64,000 nt of DNA, taken from assembly GCA_003134785.1 (NCBI GenBank), contig PLCN01000003.1:186001-250000 (forward strand), read 5' to 3'. The notes beneath the pieces are model-generated. The model saw only the letters and a list, made by a program, of their open reading frames with translations. It did no database searches and was not told where the DNA came from. Below, piece by piece: positions 43,452-52,841 of the stretch. Numbering within the stretch: position 1 is the stretch's first letter; each line of letters begins with the position of its first letter. A program made the translations under genes and the position numbers. Source of the DNA: Spartobacteria bacterium (lineage in GTDB: Bacteria; Verrucomicrobiota; Verrucomicrobiia; Chthoniobacterales; UBA10450).

Positions 43452-46400
43452 GCGCGCATCGGCACGGACGCCGTTCGTTCCAATTTCCCCCAGCTGACGA
43501 AGGCGCCTTTCACCGCGCGCAGGATCGCTTTCCAAATCACGTAGCTCAACATCGGCCGGTAAATCAGCCGCATCGGCAAAATTCGCCAGGCCCGCCACAC
43601 CGATTCGCGTTCCAGAATGCAGGCCAGCGTCGCCAGCACCACGTCCATGCTGAGAAAGGCGATGACGAACGGCAGCACCGCGCGCCAGGCGCCAAACGGA
43701 AGCGACGCCAGCAGGAAAAGATCAACCATTGGCGTGATCGCGACGAGGATGATTTGGAAAAACCAAACGCTCGGCAAACTGAACCAGCCCAGCGCGCGGT
43801 AACGCCAGTTGAAGATCATGTCGCGATGTTTCCAAAGACATTGCAGCGTCCCATACGCCCAGCGAAAACGCTGACGGGCGAGCGTGCCCACTGTCTCCGG
43901 CGCTTCCGTCCACGCGATCGCTTCGGGCACATAGACGATGCGCTGGCCGCATTTGTGCAAAGACAAAGTCAGGTCGGTGTCTTCGGCCAGCGTCTCGAGA
44001 CTGAGGCCGCCGGCATCGTCGATGGCCGATTTTCGCATCGCGCTGATCGCGCCCGGAACTACCGTGATGCAATTCCACCGCGTGTAAGCGCGCCGATCGA
44101 GATTGAAGCCGCAGGTGTATTCGAGCGCCTGACATTTCGCGATGAAGCTCCGGAGATTTCCGACCTTCGCGTGCCCCGACACCGCCCCGACTCCAGCATC
44201 CGAGAAAGGCTGGACCAGACGCCGGAGCGTGTCGCGCTGGCAATGCGTATCCGCATCGAGAAAAACCACGATGCCGGTGCGCATCGCGGCCAGACCACGT
44301 TGAAGTGCGCGCGCTTTCCCCCGATTTTCCTGACGCAATAAACGAACCCGCGGATCGTTCACGGCAATTGATTCGACTTCGGCGGCGGTCTGATCCTGCG
44401 AGCCGTCATCGACGACGATCACTTCCAACTCGCCGGCGTAATCTGTCGCGAGAACAGCAGCCAGCGTCTTCATGATGACTTTCTCTTCATTGAACGCAGC
44501 CACGATCACGCTGATCGGTTCGGCAAAATCTCCCGACCAGGTGCGGCGGAAACGCGACGCCAGCCAAATGACCGTGAGGGTTCGCAGCACCACCAGCGCC
44601 GTGGCCACGATCATGAAGGCCCAAAGAAATTCTTCGGCCGCGTGAAAAATCCGGAAGCCGGCCCCGCTGACAAAATGGCTGAGCGACCGCCCCTTCGTAT
44701 CGACTGGAGGCATTAATGCATCGCGTGTCGTGCCCAGGAGGGTGCCGAGCGATACGACAGAATCCCCGCGCGTCTTGAGGTAGTCGAGAATGCGCGGCAG
44801 CGCTTCCACAGTTTGCTCGCGATCGCCACCGGCGTCGTGCAGCAAAATAATACTGCCGTCGTGCCGTTGCTGTTTCACCCGTTGCACGATGATGTCGGCT
44901 CCCGGTTGCGCCCAATCTTGCGGATCGATGTTTTCGAGAACCACGAGGTAGCCGAGTTCCTGCGCGATATTCAACGGAGCCAGCTCGCTGATTTTCGATG
45001 GGCTGGTGTCCGCGGCGTAAGGCGGCCTGAATAGTGTCGTGGCGCGGCCGGTGATGGTCTCGAGCAGGAGCTGCGTCGCATTCAGTTCGAGGCGCACATG
45101 CTCCGGCCAGCACTCCGCGAGATTCGGATGGTAATAGGTGTGGTTCCCAATTTCGTGGCCTTCCGCCACGATCCGCCTAACGAGTCCTGGATATTGCTCC
45201 GCGTTTGCGCCCACGAGAAAAAACGCTGCCTTCACGTTGGCCGCTTTCAAGATGTCGAGAATTTTCGGGGTCCATTCCGGATCGGGCCCGTCGTCAAAGG
45301 TCAGGGCGACCTGATGCGGCGCACCCGCGCCCTGATGGTAGAGCGTCGGAAATTGCGGAAACTTCGAATATGTCGCGGTCAGGTAGCCGTCCTGATCCAC
45401 CGCGAGAGTGCGGTTACCGTCCGATTGAGTTTCATCGACCGAAACGATTTCGCCCTCGCCCACATCGGCAATCGTGTCCGTGCCGCGCAGGACTTCGAGG
45501 AGAGAACGCGACGCATCATCCAATTTGAAATCGCGCGGGACACCGAGCGCGTCCCAGATCGAAACATCCTCCGTCCCGAGCCGATAGATCGCGAACCCGC
45601 CGGCCTTCGCATCGCGGACGGCGCGCAGTTGATTCAGGAACGTGACCACATCGAGAAACCAAACCGAGTGATCCTTGTCCGCGTCCTCGTAATAAAAATA
45701 CGGATTGTAGTGCGGCGCGTTGATGGTCACGCCCGCGACCTCGGCATAGCTCGCGCGGCTCATCGCTTCGGGAAAACTGATCAGCTCCGCCTTCTTCGCA
45801 CCGCCGGTCCAATCATAACCATAGCTGCCGAGCGCGATGATCCATTGCTTGGTCTCCGCGCCGTCCATCAACACCTTGAGCCATCCTTCAAACCACTGGC
45901 GGGAACCCAACGGACCTGCGGGATCGATGTCGGACGTTTCGTCGAAAAGCAACGCGACAAAGCGGTCCACATTATCGGATAGCTCCTCGAAATCGATGTA
46001 ATCGAGATCCTGACCAGGCTGCACACAAAGCCAGAGCTGCTTGTCGTCGTAGTGCAACGCGTCAGTGAAACGGTCGAGGAACGCCGTGATATCTTTTTTG
46101 TAAGCGGGATCAAGCTGTTCCCAATCGATCACCACGCCGGCAGCTTTCGCGTCGTTCAAAACCGCGAGGACCTTCTGGATGAAACGGTCCTGTGTCTCCT
46201 TCGAGCTGTGCGCGAGATTCTCCACCGCTTCAGGCTGCCACGTGTCGCCCACGAGATTCGTCAGCAGCGGCATCAAGGCGAACCCTTTGCTCGCCGCGAG
46301 TTTCGGCAGGCGATTGTCGGCATCGATCTGCAAATCGCCGGATCCGTTCGTCATCGCCATCCACTCGGGACAAACGTGCGTGATCTGACTGGCGTGTTCT

Positions 46401-46837
46401 TCGAGCGAGCTAAAGCTGTAGGGATCGCCGTTCGTGTAAAAGGCGAGCCGCACTTCGTTGTTCTGTGATTTCTTTCGCGGGTGCGCTGGCGGCGACGGTG
46501 CTGGCCCCGGAGGCTTCTTCGCCGCGAGGCGCGAGGCGGCAAATTTTTGCCAGAGCGCCAGATTCACTGGCGGCTGCCCGGCCGGATTTACTTTTTGCAG
46601 GGATTTCAGCTGCCCCTTTAATTGGCGGAGCGAGAAAGGAAGACTGAGCTGCGGCGCAACAAAGAGGGTTTGAACGAACAAGACCGCGCCGAGGAAAACC
46701 AAGACTCCTCCGATGAGCAGGAAAAGGCGAAGGCGCGGCCAGCGCTTCCCGGCTGGGTCCGAGAAGACGAAAGGGGTGACGGTATGGGGAGATTCCTCTT
46801 CCATCTTTGCGAGCGTTAACCTTCGCTCCTCAACCAA
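43448..46837 (-). CDS. Fusion of GH18-like hydrolase, polysaccharide deacetylase and GT2 synthase
   Basis: 1129 residues. One membrane helix near 30-55 (LFLLIGGVLVFLGAVLFVQT), then a GH18-like barrel at about 140-450 with the catalytic AAGVVIDWEQLDP. A NodB-type CE4 deacetylase follows at about 515-710 (VALTFDDGPDPEWTP, metal His pair in GHEIGNHTYYHP, RPPYAAD). After a helix at 755-775, the GT2 domain has VIVAAFNEEK, VIVVDDGSQDQ, FLDADTH, EDTDL and RQRFRWAYGTLQ (Q/RxxRW), then more helices to the C terminus. This is a single-chain synthase plus processing unit resembling PgaB and PgaC joined, so the product may be a partly deacetylated amino-sugar polymer. One CTCGTTAGG word is inside. Confidence 0.92.
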   Translation of the reverse strand: MVEERRLTLAKMEEESPHTVTPFVFSDPAGKRWPRLRLFLLIGGVLVFLGAVLFVQTLFVAPQLSLPFSLRQLKGQLKSLQKVNPAGQPPVNLALWQKFAASRLAAKKPPGPAPSPPAHPRKKSQNNEVRLAFYTNGDPYSFSSLEEHASQITHVCPEWMAMTNGSGDLQIDADNRLPKLAASKGFALMPLLTNLVGDTWQPEAVENLAHSSKETQDRFIQKVLAVLNDAKAAGVVIDWEQLDPAYKKDITAFLDRFTDALHYDDKQLWLCVQPGQDLDYIDFEELSDNVDRFVALLFDETSDIDPAGPLGSRQWFEGWLKVLMDGAETKQWIIALGSYGYDWTGGAKKAELISFPEAMSRASYAEVAGVTINAPHYNPYFYYEDADKDHSVWFLDVVTFLNQLRAVRDAKAGGFAIYRLGTEDVSIWDALGVPRDFKLDDASRSLLEVLRGTDTIADVGEGEIVSVDETQSDGNRTLAVDQDGYLTATYSKFPQFPTLYHQGAGAPHQVALTFDDGPDPEWTPKILDILKAANVKAAFFLVGANAEQYPGLVRRIVAEGHEIGNHTYYHPNLAECWPEHVRLELNATQLLLETITGRATTLFRPPYAADTSPSKISELAPLNIAQELGYLVVLENIDPQDWAQPGADIIVQRVKQQRHDGSIILLHDAGGDREQTVEALPRILDYLKTRGDSVVSLGTLLGTTRDALMPPVDTKGRSLSHFVSGAGFRIFHAAEEFLWAFMIVATALVVLRTLTVIWLASRFRRTWSGDFAEPISVIVAAFNEEKVIMKTLAAVLATDYAGELEVIVVDDGSQDQTAAEVESIAVNDPRVRLLRQENRGKARALQRGLAAMRTGIVVFLDADTHCQRDTLRRLVQPFSDAGVGAVSGHAKVGNLRSFIAKCQALEYTCGFNLDRRAYTRWNCITVVPGAISAMRKSAIDDAGGLSLETLAEDTDLTLSLHKCGQRIVYVPEAIAWTEAPETVGTLARQRFRWAYGTLQCLWKHRDMIFNWRYRALGWFSLPSVWFFQIILVAITPMVDLFLLASLPFGAWRAVLPFVIAFLSMDVVLATLACILERESVWRAWRILPMRLIYRPMLSYVIWKAILRAVKGAFVSWGKLERTASVPMRA
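45176..45184 (-). other. CTCGTTAGG word 7 (in the GH18-CE4-GT2 fusion)
   Basis: Read as CTC GTT AGG in PGLVRRIVAEG of the deacetylase domain; the next arginine uses CGG, showing AGG is not forced by the protein. Confidence 0.7.
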
Positions 46838-46999
46838 ATAAGGAAACCGGTTTCGAAATGCATTCGGCTCCGCGCTTTTAAGCCGGCGCTTCTGGCCTTG
46901 CCACTTAGCTCAATATCCTTCACGGTCAGCTTTTGCTCCCCTAAAACGGCGCGGCCTCTGGTCGCCATCCGTTGTCACCCCAACCCCGAAAGGAACAGA

Positions 47000-47410
47000 A
47001 TGGAAAAGCCCAATTCAAGAAATGGCGTGAGCGTCCGCGCCTACCAGGGCGACGCGATGACCTTGCTCGCGTTCGACCTGGATCATGCCAAGACCCCCAA
47101 CTTCACCGGCTTCAGTATCCGCATCACTCCCGGGACGCGGGCGCCCTATTTCATGACGAATCTCGCTTTCATTCCGAAGCAAAGGAACGGTGACAACCTG
47201 ATCGAGATTAGGGACCGCGATGCGGTGACGGTTTTCGCGATCGAGGCCATCCGCCTGGTGGACCACTTCGCCTTTCGCGACCGAAAGGATAACCCCAAGG
47301 AAATAAACCTTCACAATGGCGACGATCCTTCCTGGTTTGAAAGCTATTATGATCCGGAGGACCTGCATTTGCTGGAAAGGGAGCTTTTGATCGCCGAGCC
47401 GGTCACCTAA
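47000..47410 (+). pseudogene. Phospholipase D-family protein with its catalytic centre deleted in frame
   Basis: 136 residues from ATG 47000 (RBS-like GAAAGGAACAG just upstream). The first 60 residues, VSVRAYQGDAMTLLAFDLDH and GFSIRITPGTRAPYFMTNLA, match the N terminus of long bacterial PLD-superfamily proteins. The next part, RNGDNLIEIRDRDAVTVFAI then EAIRLVDHFAFRDR, is the C-terminal segment that normally follows the second HKD motif. Both HKD motifs and the several hundred residues between are missing, and the junction keeps the frame near FIPKQ-RNGDN. It could be an inert relic or a retained mini-protein. Confidence 0.7.
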
Positions 47411-47432
47411 AGCGCCGCGCCGCCACCCGCCT

Positions 47433-48560
47433 TTAGTCGGTCGCGGTTTCTCTTTCAATTTCGGACGCCAGTTCGCACGCTCTTTCTCGCAACAGGTCGC
47501 GCGCCCGCGCGATGCTTTCCTGTTCAGTCATTCCAGGTTGGCGCAGCTTCCACAGTCGGTCGAACAGATGCAGCACTTGCTGGTCTTCGCTCGCACGGCC
47601 GACAATTGCGAAGACGCGTTTGCCTTGTTTGCGCGCGATCGCCGCCACCCCCGCGGGCGCTTTTCCTTCGAGCGTTTGCCGATCGAGATTGCCCTCGCCC
47701 GTGATAACGATATCCGCTCGTTGAATCGCCGCTTCGAGATCGACAATTTCAGCGACGAGATCGAAACCGGATCGAAGTCGAGCGGCGCAAAAACTCATCA
47801 GACCAAAGCCCAATCCTCCAGCCGCACCAGCGCCTGGCGCTTCCCGGAAATCGCAGCCGAGATCGCTGGAGACGACATCCGCCAGCCGCGAAAGAGCATC
47901 TTCCAGCAGGGCCACTTGCTCGGGCCCGGCACCTTTCTGCGGTCCAAATGTTCGCGTGGCGCCGTGTTCACCGAGGAGCGGGTTTCGCACATCCGCTGCG
48001 ACTGTCACCCGAGGAAGAGCGAGATCGCGCGGCGGCGAAATGTGTCCGAGGTTCAGCAATTCGGAAACCGGTCCGGTTAGTTCCACCTCGTTCCGATTTA
48101 GGAACCGAAAGCCGAGAGAACGCGCCGATCCAAACCCGCCATCGTTCGTCACGCTTCCGCCCAAGCCGATAATTACCTCGGTGGCGCCGAGACCCGTCGC
48201 ATCAATCAGCATTTCCCCGACACCAAATGTACTGGCGCGCAGTGGATCCCGCTCATCCGGAGCGATGCGTCGACCGCCGGCTGCTTCGCCCATCTCCATC
48301 ACCGCCATCGCCCGTTCGCGCAGCCAAATGTAACGGGCCTTGATCGCACGTCCGAGCGCATCGTGCGCATCGCATGTTACCCACTCGCCATGGAGCGCCC
48401 CGCAGATCGCGTCCGCCGTTCCCTCGCCGCCATCCGCGACCGGCAGCATCTCGATCGTCGCCTCCGGTAGAATGTCGCGCAGCCCCGCGGCAATGCACTC
48501 CGCCACGTCGCGCGCGCCTAATGAGTCCTTGAATTTATCCGGCGCGACGAGGATTCTCAT
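47433..48560 (-). CDS. Glycerate kinase (GckA/GlxK type)
   Basis: 375 residues starting MRILVAPDKFKDSLGARDVA, the family's opening. It continues with EMLPVADGGEGTADAICGAL, the substrate-binding loop, EVIIGLGGSVTNDGGFGSAR and ITGEGNLDRQTLEGKAPAGV near the C terminus. It phosphorylates D-glycerate with ATP, probably to 2-phosphoglycerate, feeding glycolysis. It converges on the PLD relic, ending 22 bases from it. A one-mismatch variant of the CTCGTTAGG word (48517-48525) lies near its 5' end. Confidence 0.94.
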   Translation of the reverse strand: MRILVAPDKFKDSLGARDVAECIAAGLRDILPEATIEMLPVADGGEGTADAICGALHGEWVTCDAHDALGRAIKARYIWLRERAMAVMEMGEAAGGRRIAPDERDPLRASTFGVGEMLIDATGLGATEVIIGLGGSVTNDGGFGSARSLGFRFLNRNEVELTGPVSELLNLGHISPPRDLALPRVTVAADVRNPLLGEHGATRTFGPQKGAGPEQVALLEDALSRLADVVSSDLGCDFREAPGAGAAGGLGFGLMSFCAARLRSGFDLVAEIVDLEAAIQRADIVITGEGNLDRQTLEGKAPAGVAAIARKQGKRVFAIVGRASEDQQVLHLFDRLWKLRQPGMTEQESIARARDLLRERACELASEIERETATD

Positions 48561-48572
48561 CTAGCGTCTCTG

Positions 48573-48801
48573 CATGTCATACCGAGCCGCGCAGACGGCG
48601 AGGGACCTCCCAGTCGCACGGCATGTTACTCAAAAGATGATCACGCATGATCCGAAGGTAACGCCAATACATCGCAAAAACAGTTGCGTTTCCGCGGTAA
48701 CGGAGCGTCGTCTTCGGCTCAGGCGTAATGGCTTCTTGTGTGACGTGCGGTACGACTGCGAGGTCCTTCGCCGTCTGCGTGGCTCAGGATGACAACGTCG
48801 C
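48573..48801. repeat. Long inverted repeat, TGTCAT...GAGCCRCGCAGACGG type
   Basis: The left arm (about 48573-48623, ATGTCATACCGAGCCGCGCA...) and right arm (about 48748-48801) pair over roughly 50 bases with scattered mismatches. The 125-nt middle contains no convincing gene. It fills the gap between the glycerate kinase start and the gatB end, so it could insulate or terminate gatB transcription. Confidence 0.7.
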
Positions 48802-48808
48802 GCGGACC

Positions 48809-50266
48809 TCACGATGTTCGCTCCTTCAACTTCCGCTCTAACATCTCTCCCACCACTGTCGGATTCGCAGTCCCTTTGGAAAGTTTCATCACCTGCCCTT
48901 TCAGAAAATTTAGCGAGGCCGCGTTGCCCGCTTTGAAATCCGCCGCCGGCTTCGGGTTATCCGCGATCACCCGATCGCATAATGCCTCGATCGCATCGGC
49001 ATCACTTAACTGCTCCATTCCTTTTTCCTGCACGATTTCCGCAGCGGATTTTCCGGTCGCGAACATTTCCGAAAAAACGTCCTTCGCCTGCTTGCCGCTG
49101 ATTTTTCCGCTATCGATCAAGTTCACCAATTCATCGAGCGCGGCCGGAGGTATCGGGCAATCAGCAATTGCGCATCCCACCCGGGCGAGCGCGTTCTGGA
49201 GATCGTTCAGGATCCAGTTCGCGACGCTTTTCGGCTTCCGCGCTCCTTTCGCCGCTGTCTCGAAATAACCGGCGAGCGCGAGATCGTCCGCCAAAACGCC
49301 CGCGTCGTACGGGCTCACGCCGTACTGCTTCACAAAACGCGCGCGCTTCGCTTTCGGCAGCTCGGGCATTCGACCGCGCGCATCAGCGAGCAGCACCTCA
49401 GTCTTCACCGGCACTAAATCGGGATCGGCGAAATAGCGATAGTCATGCGCGAATTCTTTCGAGCGCATCAAAAACGTTTCGCCTCGGCGGTCATCCCACC
49501 CACGCGTCTCCTGCGGCAACGCTTCGCCGCGCTCCAGCGCTTCCGTTTGTCGCCGCACTTCGTAGGCCAGCGCCCGCCTGACACCGCTGATCGAGTTCAG
49601 ATTCTTGATCTCAATTTTCGCGCCGAGTTCGTGTTGCTTCCCCGGTCGCACCGAAATATTGCAATCGCAACGCAGCTGGCCTTTCTCCATATCGGCATCG
49701 CTCACCGCGCCATGGATCAGGATCTGTTTGAGCGCGGTCAGGAACGCAAACGCTTCCTCCGGCGAATTGATTTCCGGCTGACTGACGATCTCCATCAGCG
49801 GCGTGCCCGCGCGGTTGAAATCGATCCCGGTGCTGTTTTCGAAATGGAAACTCTTCGCCACATCTTCCTCGAGATGAATGCGGACCAGCGCCACCTCTTT
49901 GTCGGCGGCGACGATGTTTTTCTGCGCGTCCTTGGGATAAGCGAGATCGTGCAACGGCACCGTGCCGTTTGTGCAGAGCGGCAGATCGTATTGCGAGATC
50001 TGATAATTCTTCGGCATGTCCGGGTAGAAATAATTCTTCCGATCGAACCTGGAGATCGGCGTGATATCGCATCCAAGCATCAACCCGGTCAGGACCGTCA
50101 GCCGCAGCGCTTCGTGATTCATCACCGGCAGCGCGCCGGGCAATCCGAGACAAATCGGACAAGTGTGCGAGTTCGGCGCCGCGCCAAATTCCACCGGGCA
50201 AGCGCAGAACATTTTCGAGCGCGTCTTGAGCTGGACGTGGACTTCGAGGCCGATGGTGGTGAGCAT
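48809..50266 (-). CDS. gatB: Asp-tRNA(Asn)/Glu-tRNA(Gln) amidotransferase subunit B
   Basis: 485 residues. It shows IGLEVHVQLKTRSKMFCACP, CPICLGLPGALPVMN, SRFDRKNYFYPDMPKNYQIS and RPGKQHELGAKIEIKNLNSI, all GatB hallmarks, and a C-terminal YqeY-like helical domain ending VMKLSKGTANPTVVGEML. GatB activates misacylated Glu-tRNA(Gln) or Asp-tRNA(Asn) for amidation by GatA. Since an AsnRS gene is present at 59746, the complex is probably needed chiefly for Gln-tRNA(Gln). gatA and gatC are not in the window. Confidence 0.97.
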   Translation of the reverse strand: MLTTIGLEVHVQLKTRSKMFCACPVEFGAAPNSHTCPICLGLPGALPVMNHEALRLTVLTGLMLGCDITPISRFDRKNYFYPDMPKNYQISQYDLPLCTNGTVPLHDLAYPKDAQKNIVAADKEVALVRIHLEEDVAKSFHFENSTGIDFNRAGTPLMEIVSQPEINSPEEAFAFLTALKQILIHGAVSDADMEKGQLRCDCNISVRPGKQHELGAKIEIKNLNSISGVRRALAYEVRRQTEALERGEALPQETRGWDDRRGETFLMRSKEFAHDYRYFADPDLVPVKTEVLLADARGRMPELPKAKRARFVKQYGVSPYDAGVLADDLALAGYFETAAKGARKPKSVANWILNDLQNALARVGCAIADCPIPPAALDELVNLIDSGKISGKQAKDVFSEMFATGKSAAEIVQEKGMEQLSDADAIEALCDRVIADNPKPAADFKAGNAASLNFLKGQVMKLSKGTANPTVVGEMLERKLKERTS

Positions 50267-50274
50267 TGACGATT

Positions 50275-50640
50275 TCAGATTGCAGGTTTCAGATTGGATG
50301 CAGCTGACTTGCGCGATGCCGCCATAATCGCGACCAATTCGCCCGCCTCGCGCAAAAGAGGTTCCACGCGTTTCGGCGACAGAAGCTTCGCGTCAACGAT
50401 CAACTCGAGCCAAAGCAACGACTCGTCAGCTTCCTCTAAAACGACGCCAATCTTCGCGATGAATTCGACCTTCGATCGCGCCCGGCAGGTTGCGCGGTAG
50501 TTGGCCGCAACGGATGTGCCGCAATGCACACGTTGGCTCGCAATGGCACGCCCTTCCACGCTCTTCGGCAAGGCACCAACCAATTTAATGATCCGCAATG
50601 CGAATGTCTTCGTCCGCGCCTTGAGTTCAACCGAATCCAC
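50275..50640 (-). CDS. Four-helix-bundle protein (S23/IVP-like)
   Basis: About 121 residues from a GTG at 50640; an ATG at 50688 in the same frame adds 16 residues encoded by repeat-like text. The sequence ELKARTKTFALRIIKLVGAL, SQRVHCGTSVAANYRATCRA and EADESLLWLELIVDAKLLSP matches the four helix bundle family first seen as 23S rRNA intervening-sequence proteins. Here it is a stand-alone gene in a housekeeping run, between cvpA and gatB. The role is unknown; RNA or protein binding is presumed. Confidence 0.85.
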   Translation of the reverse strand: MDSVELKARTKTFALRIIKLVGALPKSVEGRAIASQRVHCGTSVAANYRATCRARSKVEFIAKIGVVLEEADESLLWLELIVDAKLLSPKRVEPLLREAGELVAIMAASRKSAASNLKPAI

Positions 50641-50671
50641 AGTCTTCCAATCTGCATTCTGAAATCTGAAA

Positions 50672-51622
50672 TTATTTCTTCGCCGCATACTCCAGCGCCT
50701 TTTTCAGATCGAACTTCTTGGCGCGCTCGGCCAGGGTCGGGTCGTTCGCGGCGTCGATGATCCTGGGATCGCGAAGCAAATCAACCAGCCGGCCTTGCGT
50801 TATCATCTCGGCGATCTCGGGATCATTGCGGAGAGTGACAATCTTCGGGTGTTCGCTAAATTCCTTCAGCCCGGGATAACTGAGAAATCCGCGGGCGGTT
50901 TCCGGGTTGGACAGAACCGTGCCCATCTCGCCGAGGGTTTGATACACGCCCGCCGGCATCGCATCGGTTTTTTTCACGACGTCACCGACCCGGCCAAGCT
51001 CCACGGAATTTTTCAAACGCGCGAGCAGGGTCATTAACGAGTCCGCGTTGAAATCGGTTTTGGGCGGCGGCGCTTCGTCCATCGGGCGAGACTGCGCCGA
51101 TGGAGCGCTCAAGTTTCTGTCAGTCTCACTTTTCGGTCGTGCCCGCATTTGCGCATCGGCGATGGAACCAACCGAGCGGATGCCGACTAAGACGAGCCAG
51201 ATAAAAAATGCGCCGAAAAAGAATCCGACCACCGCGCCGCTCGATCCGTAAGCCAGCCTCACCACACTTGAGCTGTGTTGGGCGGTGCGTTTGAAGAGAA
51301 CTCGGCCGAGGCCCGCGACGATCGCGTAAACCAAGACCGCGAGGATCGCGCCGCCGACCGCGGAGAGGAGCATGTCGGGCACCGTCACGAGGGGCCGAAG
51401 GAGCGGCACCAGCATGTTGCCGCCAAAGAACGCGGCGGCGTACCCAGCGATCACGGCGACAACGCGCATGAGCTGACGCAAAATTCCAAGACGCCAACCG
51501 CGAATGATTTCGAAGAGAATCAAGACGACCGCGAAAGAAAGAAAGATTATCTGCCAGACTTGGGAACCGGAGGTTCCGATTTCGGATTGGGGATTGCGGA
51601 TTGCGGAAAGAAAGAAGGGCAT
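50672..51622 (-). CDS. CvpA-like membrane protein
   Basis: 316 residues from ATG 51622; the frame is open further upstream (51766) but through aroC. The N-terminal region SQVWQIIFLSFAVVLILFEI, IRGWRLGILRQLMRVVAVIA and about four helices to residue 175 match CvpA. The C-terminal 140 residues are soluble and end in repeated short helices (EIAEMITQGRLVDLLRDPRI), like other CvpA proteins with extended tails. CvpA proteins are linked to envelope homeostasis and biofilm. The first 20 residues (PFFLSAIRNPQSEI) coincide with palindromic repeat text, so the true start may be later. Confidence 0.78.
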   Translation of the reverse strand: MPFFLSAIRNPQSEIGTSGSQVWQIIFLSFAVVLILFEIIRGWRLGILRQLMRVVAVIAGYAAAFFGGNMLVPLLRPLVTVPDMLLSAVGGAILAVLVYAIVAGLGRVLFKRTAQHSSSVVRLAYGSSGAVVGFFFGAFFIWLVLVGIRSVGSIADAQMRARPKSETDRNLSAPSAQSRPMDEAPPPKTDFNADSLMTLLARLKNSVELGRVGDVVKKTDAMPAGVYQTLGEMGTVLSNPETARGFLSYPGLKEFSEHPKIVTLRNDPEIAEMITQGRLVDLLRDPRIIDAANDPTLAERAKKFDLKKALEYAAKK

Positions 51623-51680
51623 TTCGAGCTGTGGCGAAGTGCGGACTCTTATCTTTCCGCAATCCGGTTTCCGAAATCCA
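51581..51680. repeat. Inverted repeat of GATTGCGGA text overlapping two gene ends
   Basis: The left arm 51581-51610 (TTCGGATTGGGGATTGCGGA) pairs with 51653-51680 (CTTTCCGCAATCCGGTTTCC). The left arm falls in the 5' codons of the cvpA-like gene and the right arm encodes the last residues of AroC (DFGNRIAER), so both protein ends have been rewritten by repeat sequence. Confidence 0.6.
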
Positions 51681-52758
51681 AAATCGCTCCTTGCCGCAAG
51701 GCGTGATCGCACATCACGAGCGCAGCCATCGCTTCGACGATCGGCACTGCGCGCGGCAGCACGCACGGATCATGGCGGCCGCGGGCCGCCAGCGTCGTCT
51801 CGTCGTGAGACGCGGTCACGGTTTTTTGATCGCGGGCAATGGTCGAGGTTGGCTTGAAGGCGACCCGGAAGAAAATGTCTTCGCCGTTGGTAATTCCGCC
51901 CTGGACGCCGCCGGAATTGTTCGTGGTCGTTCGGACCTTCTCATCGCGAAATTCAAATGGATCGTTGTGTTCCGAGCCTTTCATCCGCGTCGCGGCAAAG
52001 CCGGAACCGATCTCAAAACCTTTCGACGCCGGCAGACTCAACATCGCCTTCGCGAGATCGGCTTCCAGTTTATCGAAAACCGGATCGCCCAGACCGGCAT
52101 CGAGGCCGCGAATAACGCACTCGATCACGCCGCCGACCGAATCTCCTTCCGCGCGCACGGATTGAATCAAGGCCGTCATCAGCTCCGCCGCGGCTGGATC
52201 CGGGCAGCGAACGGCGTTGCGTTCAACGTCTTTAGCTCGGACGGAACTTCGATCGATCCGCGCGGAGACTTCATGAACTTGCGTCACGTAGGCAACGATC
52301 TCGAAGCGTGCTCGCGAAATTTCGCCCAGAACTTTTTTTGCGACCGCGCCGGCCGCGACGCGCCCCACTGTTTCTCGCGCGGAAGCGCGGCCGCCGCCCT
52401 GCCAATTTCGAATGCCGTACTTGGCTTCATAGGTAAAGTCGGCGTGCGAGGGACGATAGGTCGCCTTCAAATCGGAGTATGCGTCGGGCCGCGCGTCCTT
52501 GTTCATGACCATGATCGAGATCGGAGTGCCAAGCGTGCGCCCTTCGAAGACGCCGGATAGAATCTGACAACGGTCCGCTTCCTTTCGGGGCGTGACGATT
52601 TCGCTCTGGCCAGGGCGGCGGCGATCGAGTTCGCGCTGGATATCTTCCTCGCTCAACTCGATCCGCGGCGGACAACCATCGATGACCACGCCTACCCCAC
52701 CGCCGTGAGATTCGCCCCACGTCGTGATGCGAAAAAGTTGTCCGAAGCTGCTGCCCAT
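51649..52758 (-). CDS. aroC: Chorismate synthase
   Basis: 369 residues from ATG 52758 ([20 protein letters not shown]). The family signatures are [57 protein letters not shown] and [20 protein letters not shown]. It converts EPSP to chorismate using reduced FMN. The frame upstream to 52845 lacks conserved sequence. The last nine residues are encoded by one arm of an inverted repeat. It follows the transsulfuration gene by about 80 bases. Confidence 0.96.
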   Translation of the reverse strand: MGSSFGQLFRITTWGESHGGGVGVVIDGCPPRIELSEEDIQRELDRRRPGQSEIVTPRKEADRCQILSGVFEGRTLGTPISIMVMNKDARPDAYSDLKATYRPSHADFTYEAKYGIRNWQGGGRASARETVGRVAAGAVAKKVLGEISRARFEIVAYVTQVHEVSARIDRSSVRAKDVERNAVRCPDPAAAELMTALIQSVRAEGDSVGGVIECVIRGLDAGLGDPVFDKLEADLAKAMLSLPASKGFEIGSGFAATRMKGSEHNDPFEFRDEKVRTTTNNSGGVQGGITNGEDIFFRVAFKPTSTIARDQKTVTASHDETTLAARGRHDPCVLPRAVPIVEAMAALVMCDHALRQGAILDFGNRIAER

Positions 52759-52841
52759 TTGAGCAATCTTAGACGCAGCGTCGCGATTAACAATATGGGA
52801 GCCACGCCACGATAACGGGCGATCGCCTTTTCTGTAGCAGA

